A DNA stretch of 64,000 bases from Paludibacteraceae bacterium (lineage in GTDB: Bacteria > Bacteroidota > Bacteroidia > Bacteroidales > Paludibacteraceae), in contig JAFYQJ010000016.1 in the NCBI GenBank assembly GCA_017547145.1, positions 1 to 64,000 on the forward strand, written 5' to 3'. Position numbers and translations under genes: made by a program. Shown here piece by piece: positions 27,761 through 35,723 of the stretch. A model generated the notes under the pieces. That model was not told the origin of the DNA and made no database searches. It saw only the letters and a list, made by a program, of their open reading frames with translations. Every line of letters starts with the position of its first letter. Position 1 is the first letter of the stretch.

Positions 27761-28468
27761 CTAAAAAATCCAACTATCAATTAATTCTTTTACGGAAGGG
27801 TAAACAAGATTTGCACCTTCATTAAGAAGTTCTTCATCCCTCAAAATACCTGTATTTACGCCAATTGTAAAAATATTAGCAGCAACTGCAGAACGTACAC
27901 CAAGTGGAGCATTTTCTATAACAATAGCTTCATTAGAAGATAAGTTCCCTTTTTTTAATGCCATTAAATATGGTTCGGGATGAGGTTTCCCATATTTTAC
28001 ATCGTAAGCAGTAATCATTCTATCGGGATGAAAAATATTTGGAAAGTTTTTATTTAAAGTTTCGAGTAGTGATTTTTGCCCTGATCCTGTAACTAAAAAT
28101 ATCATCAATCCTGCTGCTTTAACTTTTAATAAAAAATCATATATATGTGGTATTGGTTGAATATTTGCGATTCGATTAAAAATTTCACTTTTTATTTGAT
28201 AAATTTTTTCAACCTCTTCTGCAGTGGCATTTCTATTGTATTTTTGAGGGAAAAATGCATTTATCGTTGATTCACCAGTACGTCCTTCATTTAGATAAGC
28301 ATCGTATTCGGTAAAATCCAAACCATATTGCTGCATAGTTTCGTACCATGCTTTTGCATGATAGGGCATAGAATTAAACAAAACCCCATCCATATCAAAT
28401 AATACGGCTTTGGGGTTTAAATTTGTTTTGTTCGTATTGTTATAACAATTTACAGCTCTTTGCATCAT
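27761..28468 (-). CDS. HAD superfamily phosphatase (beta-phosphoglucomutase-like)
   Basis: The 235-aa protein carries all HAD motifs: nucleophile Asp25 and acid/base Asp27 in FDMDGVLFNSMP, motif II in LVTGSG, the lysine of motif III in YGKPHPEPYL and motif IV IENAPLGV. A helical cap (about residues 40-105) puts it with sugar-phosphate phosphatases and phosphomutases. The substrate cannot be told from sequence. Its start abuts the aminotransferase gene upstream. Confidence 0.9.
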   Translation of the reverse strand: MMQRAVNCYNNTNKTNLNPKAVLFDMDGVLFNSMPYHAKAWYETMQQYGLDFTEYDAYLNEGRTGESTINAFFPQKYNRNATAEEVEKIYQIKSEIFNRIANIQPIPHIYDFLLKVKAAGLMIFLVTGSGQKSLLETLNKNFPNIFHPDRMITAYDVKYGKPHPEPYLMALKKGNLSSNEAIVIENAPLGVRSAVAANIFTIGVNTGILRDEELLNEGANLVYPSVKELIDSWIF

Positions 28469-29662
28469 TTATTGTAATAGTGCTAGTGCGTTTTTAATTC
28501 GTTTCATAGCTTCTACAATATTGTCATCGCTTGTAGCATAGCTCATACGTATACAATCTGGAGCACCAAAAGCACCACCACCAACGCAAGCCACATGTCC
28601 AACCTCTAATAAAAACATTGCAAGGTCTGCTGCCGAATTAATGGTTGTATCGTTGTACGATTTACCAAAGTAAGAATCGCATTTAGGGAAAAGATAAAAT
28701 GCTCCTTGAGGAACATTTACTTCAAATCCAGGTATTTCTTTTGCCAATTCAACAATAAGATTACGACGCTTTTCGAATGCTTTTCTCATTGTCTCAACAG
28801 GATCTTGTGTACCTACATAAGCTGCTTCAGCAGCTTTTTGCGAAACAGAACAAGGACCACTTGTATATTGTCCTTGAAGTTTATTACAAGCTTTTATCAC
28901 CCATTGTGGACCAGCAACGAAACCAATACGCCAACCTGTCATTGCATAGGCTTTTGAAACTCCATTTATAATTACTGTTTGTTGTCTAACATTTTCAAAT
29001 TGAGCAATACTTTCGTGTGAGCCAACATAATTGATATGCTCATATATTTCATCCGAAATAATTGTTATTTGAGGATATTTTGCTAAAACATCAGCTAGAC
29101 TTTTCAATTCTTCTTTTGAATATACTGCCCCAGTAGGATTTGATGGAGAACAAAGTATCAATGCTTTTGTTCGAGGAGTAATCGCCTTTTCTAATTGATC
29201 TGCTGTGATTTTAAAATCTTGTTCAATGCCTGCAGAAACAATGACAGGAACGCCCGATGCCAATTTTACCATCTCTGGATAACTCACCCAATAGGGTGCA
29301 GGGATTATCACTTCATCGCCATTGTCTACTATTGCCATAATAACATTACAAACCGACTGTTTTGCTCCGTTTGAACAAGTAATTTCTTCTGGAGTGAAAT
29401 CCAAATTATTTTCATTTTTCATTTTCTCCACAATTGCATTGCGAAGAGCAGGGTAGCCAGCCACCGGAGAATAGCGAGAAAAATTGTCATCAATAGCTTT
29501 TTTTGCGGCTTCCTTTATATGTGTAGGTGTATCAAAATCAGGTTCTCCTACACTTAAATTAATAACATCAATTCCTTGAGCCTTCAACTCGCTACTTTTT
29601 TGTGACATTGCCAACGTTTCTGATGGCGATAAAGCATTTAGACGTTGTGATAATAAATTCAT
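28469..29662 (-). CDS. Pyridoxal phosphate-dependent aminotransferase (aspartate-type)
   Basis: The protein is about 397 aa, a fold-type I class I/II aminotransferase, probably aspartate- or prephenate-type. SPSETLAMSQKS and INLSVGEPDFDTP open it. SPSNPTGAVY and the PLP-binding Lys in VSKAYAMTGWRIGF are intact, with the late GGGAFG and CIRMSYATS substrate-binding segment. I place the start at 29662 (MNLLSQRL), because a TATCTTTG -7 box at 29684-29691 overlaps the longer start at 29686. It heads the HAD-DUF2156-GNAT operon. Confidence 0.9.
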   Translation of the reverse strand: MNLLSQRLNALSPSETLAMSQKSSELKAQGIDVINLSVGEPDFDTPTHIKEAAKKAIDDNFSRYSPVAGYPALRNAIVEKMKNENNLDFTPEEITCSNGAKQSVCNVIMAIVDNGDEVIIPAPYWVSYPEMVKLASGVPVIVSAGIEQDFKITADQLEKAITPRTKALILCSPSNPTGAVYSKEELKSLADVLAKYPQITIISDEIYEHINYVGSHESIAQFENVRQQTVIINGVSKAYAMTGWRIGFVAGPQWVIKACNKLQGQYTSGPCSVSQKAAEAAYVGTQDPVETMRKAFEKRRNLIVELAKEIPGFEVNVPQGAFYLFPKCDSYFGKSYNDTTINSAADLAMFLLEVGHVACVGGGAFGAPDCIRMSYATSDDNIVEAMKRIKNALALLQ

Positions 29663-29683
29663 ATTCATTACTATTTTATGTTG

Positions 29684-29691
29684 CAAAGATA
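29684..29691 (-). promoter_or_regulatory. TAnnTTTG -7 box of the aminotransferase operon
   Basis: On the minus strand this reads TATCTTTG, an exact consensus match about 21 bases before the chosen start. It separates this operon from the retron reverse transcriptase upstream. Confidence 0.55.
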
Positions 29692-29837
29692 AGGCGTTTT
29701 ACGAGAAAAACATAATTTTACTTTTTGAAAAGCAATTATATTTTTTCGTCTTCTTAGAAGTATATAAATTCAATAAAAAATCAATATCAATAGTCAAAAA
29801 AAACAATTTTATACACCAAAGAGATAGTTCTTTATTG

Positions 29838-30884
29838 TTATTTAACATACGATCTTTTCTTTTTTGGGGTAAAATGTTTCCCCTTTAAAGCAAGGTTAAG
29901 TTTTATACACAATGTTTTATATGTATTATCATTTACTCCTTTAATCATCCTCAAATAGTTCAATTTACCACGAGCCACATTTACTTTCTTCGTTGATAAT
30001 TTTTTAGCAAGAGCGATTTGATGAATTAATGCACGTAGATTTTTTACATACTTTCTTGATACATTTGTTTTCTCGTTAACAGAAACACCTGTAACCTCTT
30101 GCCTTGTTCCTCTTTTTTGCAAACGAGTTTTTTTAGGATTGATAAAAAAGTGGTGAGTAGCAATAATTTTTTGTAGTTCTGTCATAAATTCACCATCTTC
30201 TTGATATACAGAGTGATTACTACTAAATGTGATATCATCAGCATAACGAGAATAAGTCAAATGAAAACGTTTTGCTAAACCTTCTAATGCTTTGTCTAAA
30301 GAGATACAACATATATTCGATAATATTGGAGAAGCAGAGGAGCCTTGAGGTAAAACTTGACGATACGTTCCACCTTCCATTTTCTGTGGATATGTACAAA
30401 CAGAAGATATAATTCGCGTTGCTAATGGAGGTATATTCATTTTTAATAGTTGGGCTTCTATCATCGAATCCGTTATCGAAGGAAAGAAATCAGACAAATC
30501 AATATTAAACACATAATTGTTTCCTACATGTTTTTTAGCATTTGTTAATACAGAGCGTTGCTTTACAAATCCCATAACTGAATCTGAGGGCATATACATT
30601 GTATTTAAAATAAATGCTATCGCACTCATCAAGCTTTTTAAATCAGAATTTGGTGCAAGAATTTTACGAGTTCCTCCCGTTTTTTGGGGAATAAGAAATT
30701 CGTGATATGCCGATAAACGATTTTTGACGTTATTATAAAACCTAATTTTTTTATATAATACACTAGGTGATGCCAATAATGTATTCGATACATACGGCAT
30801 AACCTTGTATATTGAATTATAGAGTGCATCTCTAGAAGATACATCTATATCCATTTTTAGGTTTTGGTACAATATTTTGTCCAT
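29838..30884 (-). CDS. Retron reverse transcriptase
   Basis: The 348-aa protein is a group-II-like RT with retron hallmarks: NAKKH at 115-119 (the retron NAxxH motif), NIDLSDFF with the first catalytic Asp129, LPQGSSASP at 178-186, YADD at 214-217 and VTG at 264-266, followed by a basic C-terminal region used for RNA recognition. No maturase or endonuclease domain is fused to it, arguing against a group II intron. It copies part of the non-coding RNA encoded just upstream into msDNA, as in known retron defence systems. It starts 15 bases after the a2 end of that RNA. No effector domain is fused. Confidence 0.93.
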   Translation of the reverse strand: MDKILYQNLKMDIDVSSRDALYNSIYKVMPYVSNTLLASPSVLYKKIRFYNNVKNRLSAYHEFLIPQKTGGTRKILAPNSDLKSLMSAIAFILNTMYMPSDSVMGFVKQRSVLTNAKKHVGNNYVFNIDLSDFFPSITDSMIEAQLLKMNIPPLATRIISSVCTYPQKMEGGTYRQVLPQGSSASPILSNICCISLDKALEGLAKRFHLTYSRYADDITFSSNHSVYQEDGEFMTELQKIIATHHFFINPKKTRLQKRGTRQEVTGVSVNEKTNVSRKYVKNLRALIHQIALAKKLSTKKVNVARGKLNYLRMIKGVNDNTYKTLCIKLNLALKGKHFTPKKKRSYVK

Positions 30885-30899
30885 ATAAAAATAAAAAAA

Positions 30900-31135
30900 C
30901 TTATGATAAAACGAGAAACATTTCTAAAGATGAATTCGAGTACCGTGGCAAGCGAAGCAAGAATCTTTATTAAAGCCAAATAAATTTTTACTTGGCAATC
31001 ATAAAGATTTGCGAAGCGATAGCGGAACGCAGAATTCTGAAACAAACCATGTTATCAAGCAAAATGCTTGACATCTGCCGAAAGCAGCAGACAAAAAAAT
31101 CAAATGTTTCTCATTCACCATAAGTTTATATCTAT
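30900..31135 (-). ncRNA. Retron msr-msd non-coding RNA
   Basis: Read on the minus strand, the RNA shows a1 (31102-31124) and a2 (30900-30923), which pair through CTTATG/CATAAG and an 11-bp block GAGAAACATTT/AAATGTTTCTC, with mostly paired bases between. Next come two msr hairpins: 31074-31091 (TCTGC-type stem) and 31055-31071 (perfect TCAAGC/GCTTGA). The msd is a long hairpin closed by GAATTC at 31032-31037 and 30932-30937, with inner stems AATCTTTAT/ATAAAGATT and GCCAA/TTGGC. A TATATTTG box (31142-31149) precedes it and the RT gene follows. The exact 5' end and branching guanosine are not resolved. Confidence 0.85.
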
Positions 31136-31141
31136 CACATG

Positions 31142-31149
31142 CAAATATA
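31142..31149 (-). promoter_or_regulatory. TAnnTTTG -7 box of the retron RNA
   Basis: TATATTTG on the minus strand would place transcription start near 31135, about 10 bases before the a1 arm. Its presence between the receiver-protein gene and the RNA suggests the retron can be transcribed on its own. Confidence 0.55.
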
Positions 31150-31170
31150 TTATTTGTTTTCTATGTTTTA

Positions 31171-31530
31171 TTATATCGGTTGATAAAATTTGTGATAGTT
31201 TTCGAGTAAATGACGAATGTCTTCTTTCCCTACAGGGTTAGATGATTGAATAGTGTATGGCGGAATGTCTTGATTGTGCTCCAGACAGTAGTTTACTATG
31301 AGTTTAGCACAATCATAGCCTGTACGCTCGTCGTAGCTATCTTCCGCCAAGTCGTGGTCAAAGCAAATAGCATCTGGCAAACCATGTTGGGAAATAAAGT
31401 TCTCAAACTCATCAAAGTTCTTCACCCAAACTACATCTACTTCCGTCCCTATAGGCGAGAAGCGAGCAATGTAGTTGTAGGTGTGAGGATTACGGCAATC
31501 ATCCAACCAAAGTAATGTTCGTTTTTTCAT
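31171..31530 (-). CDS. Cyclic-phosphate processing receiver-domain (cREC) protein
   Basis: The 119-aa single-domain protein starts at MKKRTLLWLDD. It resembles the cREC family, receiver-like proteins predicted to act on cyclic phosphates in RNA or nucleotide processing: Asp10-Asp11 after strand 1, CFDHDLA with Asp58 and Asp60 after strand 3, and a QSSNP (96-100) position where receivers have Thr/Ser. It is not a classic response regulator because the FDHD arrangement differs from a phospho-acceptor loop. Its stop lies about 22 bases before the retron promoter on the same strand, so it is a candidate retron partner. Upstream in-frame starts (31575, 31599) would run through two hairpins and are disfavoured. 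Confidence 0.75.
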   Translation of the reverse strand: MKKRTLLWLDDCRNPHTYNYIARFSPIGTEVDVVWVKNFDEFENFISQHGLPDAICFDHDLAEDSYDERTGYDCAKLIVNYCLEHNQDIPPYTIQSSNPVGKEDIRHLLENYHKFYQPI

Positions 31531-31560
31531 AAAAAAGCAGCGATTATTCAAAACCGCTGC
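31531..31560 (-). terminator. Terminator-like hairpin touching the cREC start codon
   Basis: On the minus strand GCAGCG (31555-31560) and CGCTGC (31537-31542) form a stem with a 12-base loop, followed by six T residues that run straight into the ATG at 31530. It can be the terminator of the 120-aa gene upstream or an attenuator for cREC. A near-consensus TTACTTTG box (31560-31567) overlaps its 5' edge. Confidence 0.5.
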
Positions 31561-31577
31561 AAAGTAAATACACATGC

Positions 31578-31594
31578 TTGCCAAATTACGGCAA
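31578..31594. repeat. Short inverted repeat between the 120-aa and cREC genes
   Basis: TTGCC (31578-31582) and GGCAA (31590-31594) with a 7-base loop form a second small hairpin just after the stop codon of the 120-aa gene. Confidence 0.4.
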
Positions 31595-31614
31595 AACATA
31601 AAAGTTTTACATTT

Positions 31615-31977
31615 TTACTCTGCCAAAGCTGCTTTTACTGCTTCAAGAGTAGCCTCGTCTTCTTGCTCTTTGCTATCCAAATAGATAGTATATGCACTTA
31701 TCTGTTTTGGGAATTGCTTAGCAATACCCTCCAATGTCCTAGCAATCTTTTCTGGTGTCTCTGTCCAAGGCATCTTTGGTGTTTCGACATCTATTTGAGT
31801 TGTGATTTTCCACACGTCTTGTGTTGCAGCTTGCACATCTCCATGGTTGTATGCCAAAGCCATAATCATGGTCTCAACTTCCATTGTTAATAGGTCTAAA
31901 AACTCTGTTTTAGCCTCAAATTCTACCAAACGATTACTAATACTCTTACTTAAGAGATCTTTGATTGATGTTTCCAT
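31615..31977 (-). CDS. Hypothetical protein, 120 aa, in the defence-like island
   Basis: I do not recognise this family. The protein is acidic and predicted mostly helical, with no signal peptide or membrane span. METSIKDLLSKSISNRLVEF begins a long helix, and the C-terminus (KEQEDEATLEAVKAALAE) ends in an acidic helix. It lies between the PD-(D/E)XK gene and the cREC gene on the same strand. A diverged 46-bp repeat and a weak TATATTTT box sit directly upstream of its ATG. Its size and acidity would fit an antitoxin or small regulator, but nothing in the sequence proves that. Confidence 0.65.
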   Translation of the reverse strand: METSIKDLLSKSISNRLVEFEAKTEFLDLLTMEVETMIMALAYNHGDVQAATQDVWKITTQIDVETPKMPWTETPEKIARTLEGIAKQFPKQISAYTIYLDSKEQEDEATLEAVKAALAE

Positions 31978-32000
31978 AATATGATTAATTTAAAAAATAT

Positions 32001-32046
32001 AAAACGTTATAAGGATTTCAAACCCTCGCTAAACGCCAAAATGAAA
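32001..32046. repeat. 46-bp diverged direct repeat, copy 1
   Basis: This aligns without gaps to 35488-35533 at 34 of 46 positions. The core, positions 5-36, matches at 27 of 32. The core includes TTTCAAACCCT and AAACGC. The copy begins 2 bases from the PD-(D/E)XK stop and ends 24 bases before the ATG of the 120-aa gene. Confidence 0.65.
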
Positions 32047-32048
32047 AA

Positions 32049-33302
32049 TTACATCTTCTCATTAACCGTATTGATTGTTTTTATAATTTCCTGGATATCA
32101 TTGCTTTTATAGACACCATATAGGAAATTATTTAGTTGTTCATCCGTCATCTGACCAATAGGAATATTAGATTCAAAATAATGAGTATAAAATGTAGTTG
32201 AATTCGTTTGTTTTAGAATTGAACATTGTTCCAATAAGTGGTTCGCAAAGTTCTTTTTATTCCAACCTCCCTCTAAATGTAAGACCATTTTATATCTTGC
32301 TTTGGAGAAAATACTATCAATAGAAAACTGCCACTCAAGATGTACACTTGACTTGGTTTTCCAGTTTTTATTATAAATTTGAAACCATCCTTTTCCCGTT
32401 GAAATTTGATCATTTATACTCCAATCATTAACACCCAAAATATCTTTAGTAAAATTAACAAACTTTTTCATCAAGTCATCTAACTCACTTTGCCGATAAC
32501 TCCTTAACATTTCTGTTGCTTCACTTAATTGATTAAGGATTTTTATAAAATCATTATATTGTTCAGCAAATCCTAAATCTGTTCTTAAACCTATTTGTTT
32601 TAATAATTCATTGTTCATAATCATTTTCTTTTGAGAAGGACGCATCCAAAATAATCCTTCTAGGTGATCTATATATTGTTTAATTGCTGAAATAAGAAGT
32701 TCTTCTTTAATAATGCAATTAGGAAGAATTTCTTCTTTTAGCCAAGGTAAGATATGTAATTTAAATGATAGATTAACATATCTTGTGTGAAAATCCTTTT
32801 TATAATTTTTACCATCTAAAATCCAAGAATATTCTTCTGGTTCATGTTCATCATGTGGCAAATAAATAACAAAAATTTTATCCTTTTTAAAACCTTGCTT
32901 AAGAGTCTTGTCAATATATCTTGCTAATTGATTTGGTTGGTCTCCTGCTCCTTTTACTTTATTCTCAAAAATAATGGCATATCCAGTCACATTATCTCTT
33001 ACCCATAAATCTATACGCTCTTGTTCTTGGTCTATCTCTGGAGAAGAAATTTTTATATTAGCAAACTCTTCTTTACCTTCAAGTTGGGAAATATATTGAA
33101 TCAAATCTTCAAGTATTCTATATTTCCCAAAACTATCTTTGTACTGAAGTAGCTTGCACAAAATACGACTATGCGCATTTTCGTTTGCATGCAACTCATC
33201 AATCACATTGATATTGTAGGGCAAATCTTTTTCCTTTCGAGCAATATAATCGTTAATATCCCTAACAATTTCCAATGTCTTTTCAATATTTACTTGTGAC
33301 AT
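32049..33302 (-). CDS. PD-(D/E)XK nuclease family protein
   Basis: The 417-aa protein resembles the PDDEXK_4 group of restriction-like nucleases. NENAHSRILCKLL near residue 40 is the typical opening. The catalytic core reads RIDLWV (Asp98), a short turn, then FENKVKGAGDQPNQLARYI, giving Glu113-x-Lys115 and the trailing Gln-rich helix usual in this clan. The C-terminal 200 residues are not recognisable and may bind DNA or a partner. It follows the broken WYL gene by 18 bases on the same strand. Most relatives are uncharacterised, with frequent placement in defence islands. Confidence 0.85.
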   Translation of the reverse strand: MSQVNIEKTLEIVRDINDYIARKEKDLPYNINVIDELHANENAHSRILCKLLQYKDSFGKYRILEDLIQYISQLEGKEEFANIKISSPEIDQEQERIDLWVRDNVTGYAIIFENKVKGAGDQPNQLARYIDKTLKQGFKKDKIFVIYLPHDEHEPEEYSWILDGKNYKKDFHTRYVNLSFKLHILPWLKEEILPNCIIKEELLISAIKQYIDHLEGLFWMRPSQKKMIMNNELLKQIGLRTDLGFAEQYNDFIKILNQLSEATEMLRSYRQSELDDLMKKFVNFTKDILGVNDWSINDQISTGKGWFQIYNKNWKTKSSVHLEWQFSIDSIFSKARYKMVLHLEGGWNKKNFANHLLEQCSILKQTNSTTFYTHYFESNIPIGQMTDEQLNNFLYGVYKSNDIQEIIKTINTVNEKM

Positions 33303-33320
33303 ATTTATGAGCTTTTAATT

Positions 33321-34239
33321 TCACTTTTTATACCTCTCTTTCATCTTCTCCACTTTGTCTATAATTTCCTCTCGCAATGATTGTGGAGCAAGAACTTCTA
33401 CTGCGGAACCATTAGAGAGTATTTCACGAATGAGCTCGTGGGTGGGAACTAAAAAATATTCGAAAACGGAATACTCGTCCGTGCTCTCTATCTCTTTTTG
33501 AGAGCGGTGGAGTGGTAGCGAGCGAAAATAATTGGCTTGCCACGCATCAACGCGCAAACGAACAAAATCTGCTTTTGTCACATTTGCACAAGACACTCCA
33601 TAGAAAGAGTGGAAATGTTCCTCTACATCAAAATTTTCGGGTATTATGTATTTTTATCCGTACGTTCCATTTTCGTAAAGCGGTCCAAACTATATATTAG
33701 CAGACGTTTGTCGGGATATTCGGATTCAGCCAAAACATACCACCGCTGTTTGAATACCTTTAAGCAATAGGGTGCAATGACGAAAGATGTGGCTTCTTCT
33801 TTGGAATAACCTTGATGTGTTACACGCAAGCATACATTGTCGCGAATGGCCTCAAGAATGGTAGTAAGGTACTGCTGACCAGAAGGCATTGGCTCAAACG
33901 CAATATATGTTTACGCAACTGAACGCCATCTTTGATGAGATTATTTACTGCAAAAGTATTTATCATCCACTTGCGAAGTTCATCTCGCTGCAAATCATTT
34001 GTGTTATCGATATAATAACCGTGCAATTTGCTGTAGGCAATGTTTATTTGAAAAAGTTCTTGAATGGCATCTTTGTACCGGTGAAACGTGCGTTCTGGAA
34101 TTGCCATTTCTCCATTGCTCAGTAGTGAACGGCACCAACGACGATCAATCTCTTCGCGCGAGATATGTCCTGCCGAATAAATCGTGTCGATAAGCCAAAT
34201 GTAGCGGCTAAGTAAAAGTGCAGTATTTTGTTTTGACAT
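33321..34239 (-). pseudogene. WYL-domain transcriptional regulator, two frameshifts
   Basis: Three consecutive minus-strand frames together make one DeoR-like HTH plus WYL regulator. Frame A (34239 to about 33896) encodes the HTH (SREEIDRRW, IPERTFHRYKDAI). Frame B (about 33895-33645) encodes the WYL core with a C-x-R-V turn and FVIAPYCLKVFKQRWYVLAE. Frame C (to 33321) encodes the C-terminal extension. Each junction is fixed by restoring one base: near 33896, and in a run of five A residues near 33645. WYL proteins often control defence genes, and the intact PD-(D/E)XK gene follows by 18 bases, so loss of this regulator could alter its expression. Consensus errors in the assembly are an alternative. 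Confidence 0.8.
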
Positions 34240-34327
34240 AATTAAGTGAAAATTTTGTTGCTACAATGTTACTACTTTTTTCGTTTTTTTGTAAAAAAAT
34301 CTTCTACTTTTTCGAGAGGAGAGTAGG

Positions 34328-35449
34328 TCAGTTTACACTAACCCGTTCTCCTTTTTCGTTGATGAAATATGCCTCACCATCTTTGCTGACTGCTATCTCC
34401 GCCAGACCTCGCTCGTTGCTGATACTGATATTATCGTATTCAATTGGGAGAATAGTTTTGCCATTGCCATCTATCAAACCGTATTTGTCAGCTTGCATAA
34501 CCATCATCACATTGAACATTTTGCGAGGCCATATTGTCTTATATTCCACAGGTAAGACTATTTCACCATTGGATCGGATGGCTCCTTCTAATGTACTCTC
34601 TTCGTCGCGGATAATAATTACATCACGCAGATTGCTATGCATCACATGAGAGATCTTCGGTTCTGATACCACCTTGCCTTGCGCGGTCATAATACCGTAT
34701 ATTCCTTCTTCTACTTCTTCTGCAAATGCGATGTGCTCTGCCGTGCACCAGTAGAAGAGCCAATCGGGGTAGTAGTTGCGTCTGTAATCTTCTTGATAAT
34801 GGGTCTGAGTTATAATTTGTTCTTCTTTATCAATTATTGCTAGACCAATCTCGTTGCGGATGATAGCATATCCCGCTTCTGTGGATGGTCGGAGGTAGTC
34901 GTATTGCTTGCTAATCGTATTGCCGTTAGTATCTATGCGGAAGTATTTACCATCTTTAGCCACTACAATATCGTCCTTTTTCTCATTGACGGAGGCGCTT
35001 ACAACATCATCGTATTCAAATGGAAGGTGAACCTCGCCTTTAGCATCGATAGCTCCCCATTTGTCATCTTGACTTTGCGCCCAGTAATAACCTTGTATTA
35101 CATAGATGCTCTTATAGATAGGCTCAATAATGGTTTGATAATTAACATCGCATACCCCTTCTAAGTGGTTTTCTTTATAAACGATATCTGTGCCCAATCC
35201 TGGATATTGCAAACATTTGTCAATAATTACGCCAGTAGCTACGTCTATTTGTTGGCGCTGGAATGGTTTGATAGTTAAGATCTCGAAGAGAGTTCCCCAT
35301 AAATAAGCGATATGTTGGCGATTTGCAGTTGGTCCATAAACCACATTTCCTTGACGATCTGCGATGCCTCTTAAACCATCAGTAGTTCTAAACACGGTGT
35401 AATTACCATTAAACGCTTGCATGCTTTTTACGCTTTCAATTTTCTTCAT
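34328..35449 (-). CDS. WG-repeat protein
   Basis: The 373-aa protein consists of about seven WG repeats, beta-rich units of 40-50 residues that read like KWGAIDAKGEVHLPFEYDDV and KYGLIDGNGKTILPIEYDNI. No signal peptide is present. WG-repeat proteins are common in Bacteroidetes, with no settled function; some occur beside phage-defence genes as probable protein-binding scaffolds. It is the first intact gene of the bracketed module. A repeat copy and a weak TAACTTTT box lie within 40-60 bases upstream of its ATG. Confidence 0.85.
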   Translation of the reverse strand: MKKIESVKSMQAFNGNYTVFRTTDGLRGIADRQGNVVYGPTANRQHIAYLWGTLFEILTIKPFQRQQIDVATGVIIDKCLQYPGLGTDIVYKENHLEGVCDVNYQTIIEPIYKSIYVIQGYYWAQSQDDKWGAIDAKGEVHLPFEYDDVVSASVNEKKDDIVVAKDGKYFRIDTNGNTISKQYDYLRPSTEAGYAIIRNEIGLAIIDKEEQIITQTHYQEDYRRNYYPDWLFYWCTAEHIAFAEEVEEGIYGIMTAQGKVVSEPKISHVMHSNLRDVIIIRDEESTLEGAIRSNGEIVLPVEYKTIWPRKMFNVMMVMQADKYGLIDGNGKTILPIEYDNISISNERGLAEIAVSKDGEAYFINEKGERVSVN

Positions 35450-35463
35450 GTAAATAATAATTT

Positions 35464-35664
35464 TTAAAAGTTAATTTTTTTTCTTAATAATCGTAATATG
35501 GTTTTCAAACCCTTGCAAAACGCAATTTTGAATAGTCGTTTTCTTTTATAGTAATTCGTAGGACAATAACTTTCTATTTTTTTTATCATTTCACCTTGGG
35601 GCAATAGACCTTCTTCTTGTAAATCGTTCGCAAAAATATTTTTCAAGAATGCCAAATCGGGACA
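35464..35664 (-). pseudogene. Possible gene remnant with no ATG-proximal start
   Basis: The frame is open from a stop at about 35693 and reads FHHCPDLAFLKNIFAND, later MIKKIESYCPTNYY, ending in a basic tail. The only upstream initiator is a TTG at 35655. An internal ATG would give about 41 residues. The residues look protein-like, but the C-terminal part coincides with repeat copy 2, so it may be a truncated gene end or chance. I assign no function. Confidence 0.3.
35488..35533. repeat. 46-bp diverged direct repeat, copy 2
   Basis: This is the partner of the copy at 32001-32046, in the same orientation 3.49 kb away. It ends 39 bases before the WG-repeat start. Nearly all mismatches between copies are A/T exchanges, and the GGTTTTCAAACC palindrome is kept with slight variation. 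Confidence 0.65.
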
Positions 35665-35715
35665 GTGATGAAAATAAAAATCACATTTTTATAAAATATT
35701 CAACTATCATTTTGT

Positions 35716-35723
35716 TATATTTG
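35716..35723 (+). promoter_or_regulatory. TAnnTTTG box directly before the polysaccharide locus
   Basis: TATATTTG matches the -7 consensus but ends only 4 bases before the ATG of the ATP-grasp gene, which would make the transcript leaderless or nearly so. A chance match is possible. Confidence 0.4.

Noticed and set aside
29838..30884. Group II intron or diversity-generating retroelement RT
   Set aside because: No maturase or endonuclease domain and no intron domain V structure are visible, no template/variable repeat pair is present, and the NAxxH and VTG motifs plus the upstream folded RNA fit a retron better.
32001..35533. 46-bp repeats as remnants of one protein-coding gene end
   Set aside because: One frame in both copies gives similar residues (IAFCKGLKTI and LAFSEGLKSL), but differences fall mainly in first codon positions, not third, and one copy has a stop, so selection at the protein level is unlikely.
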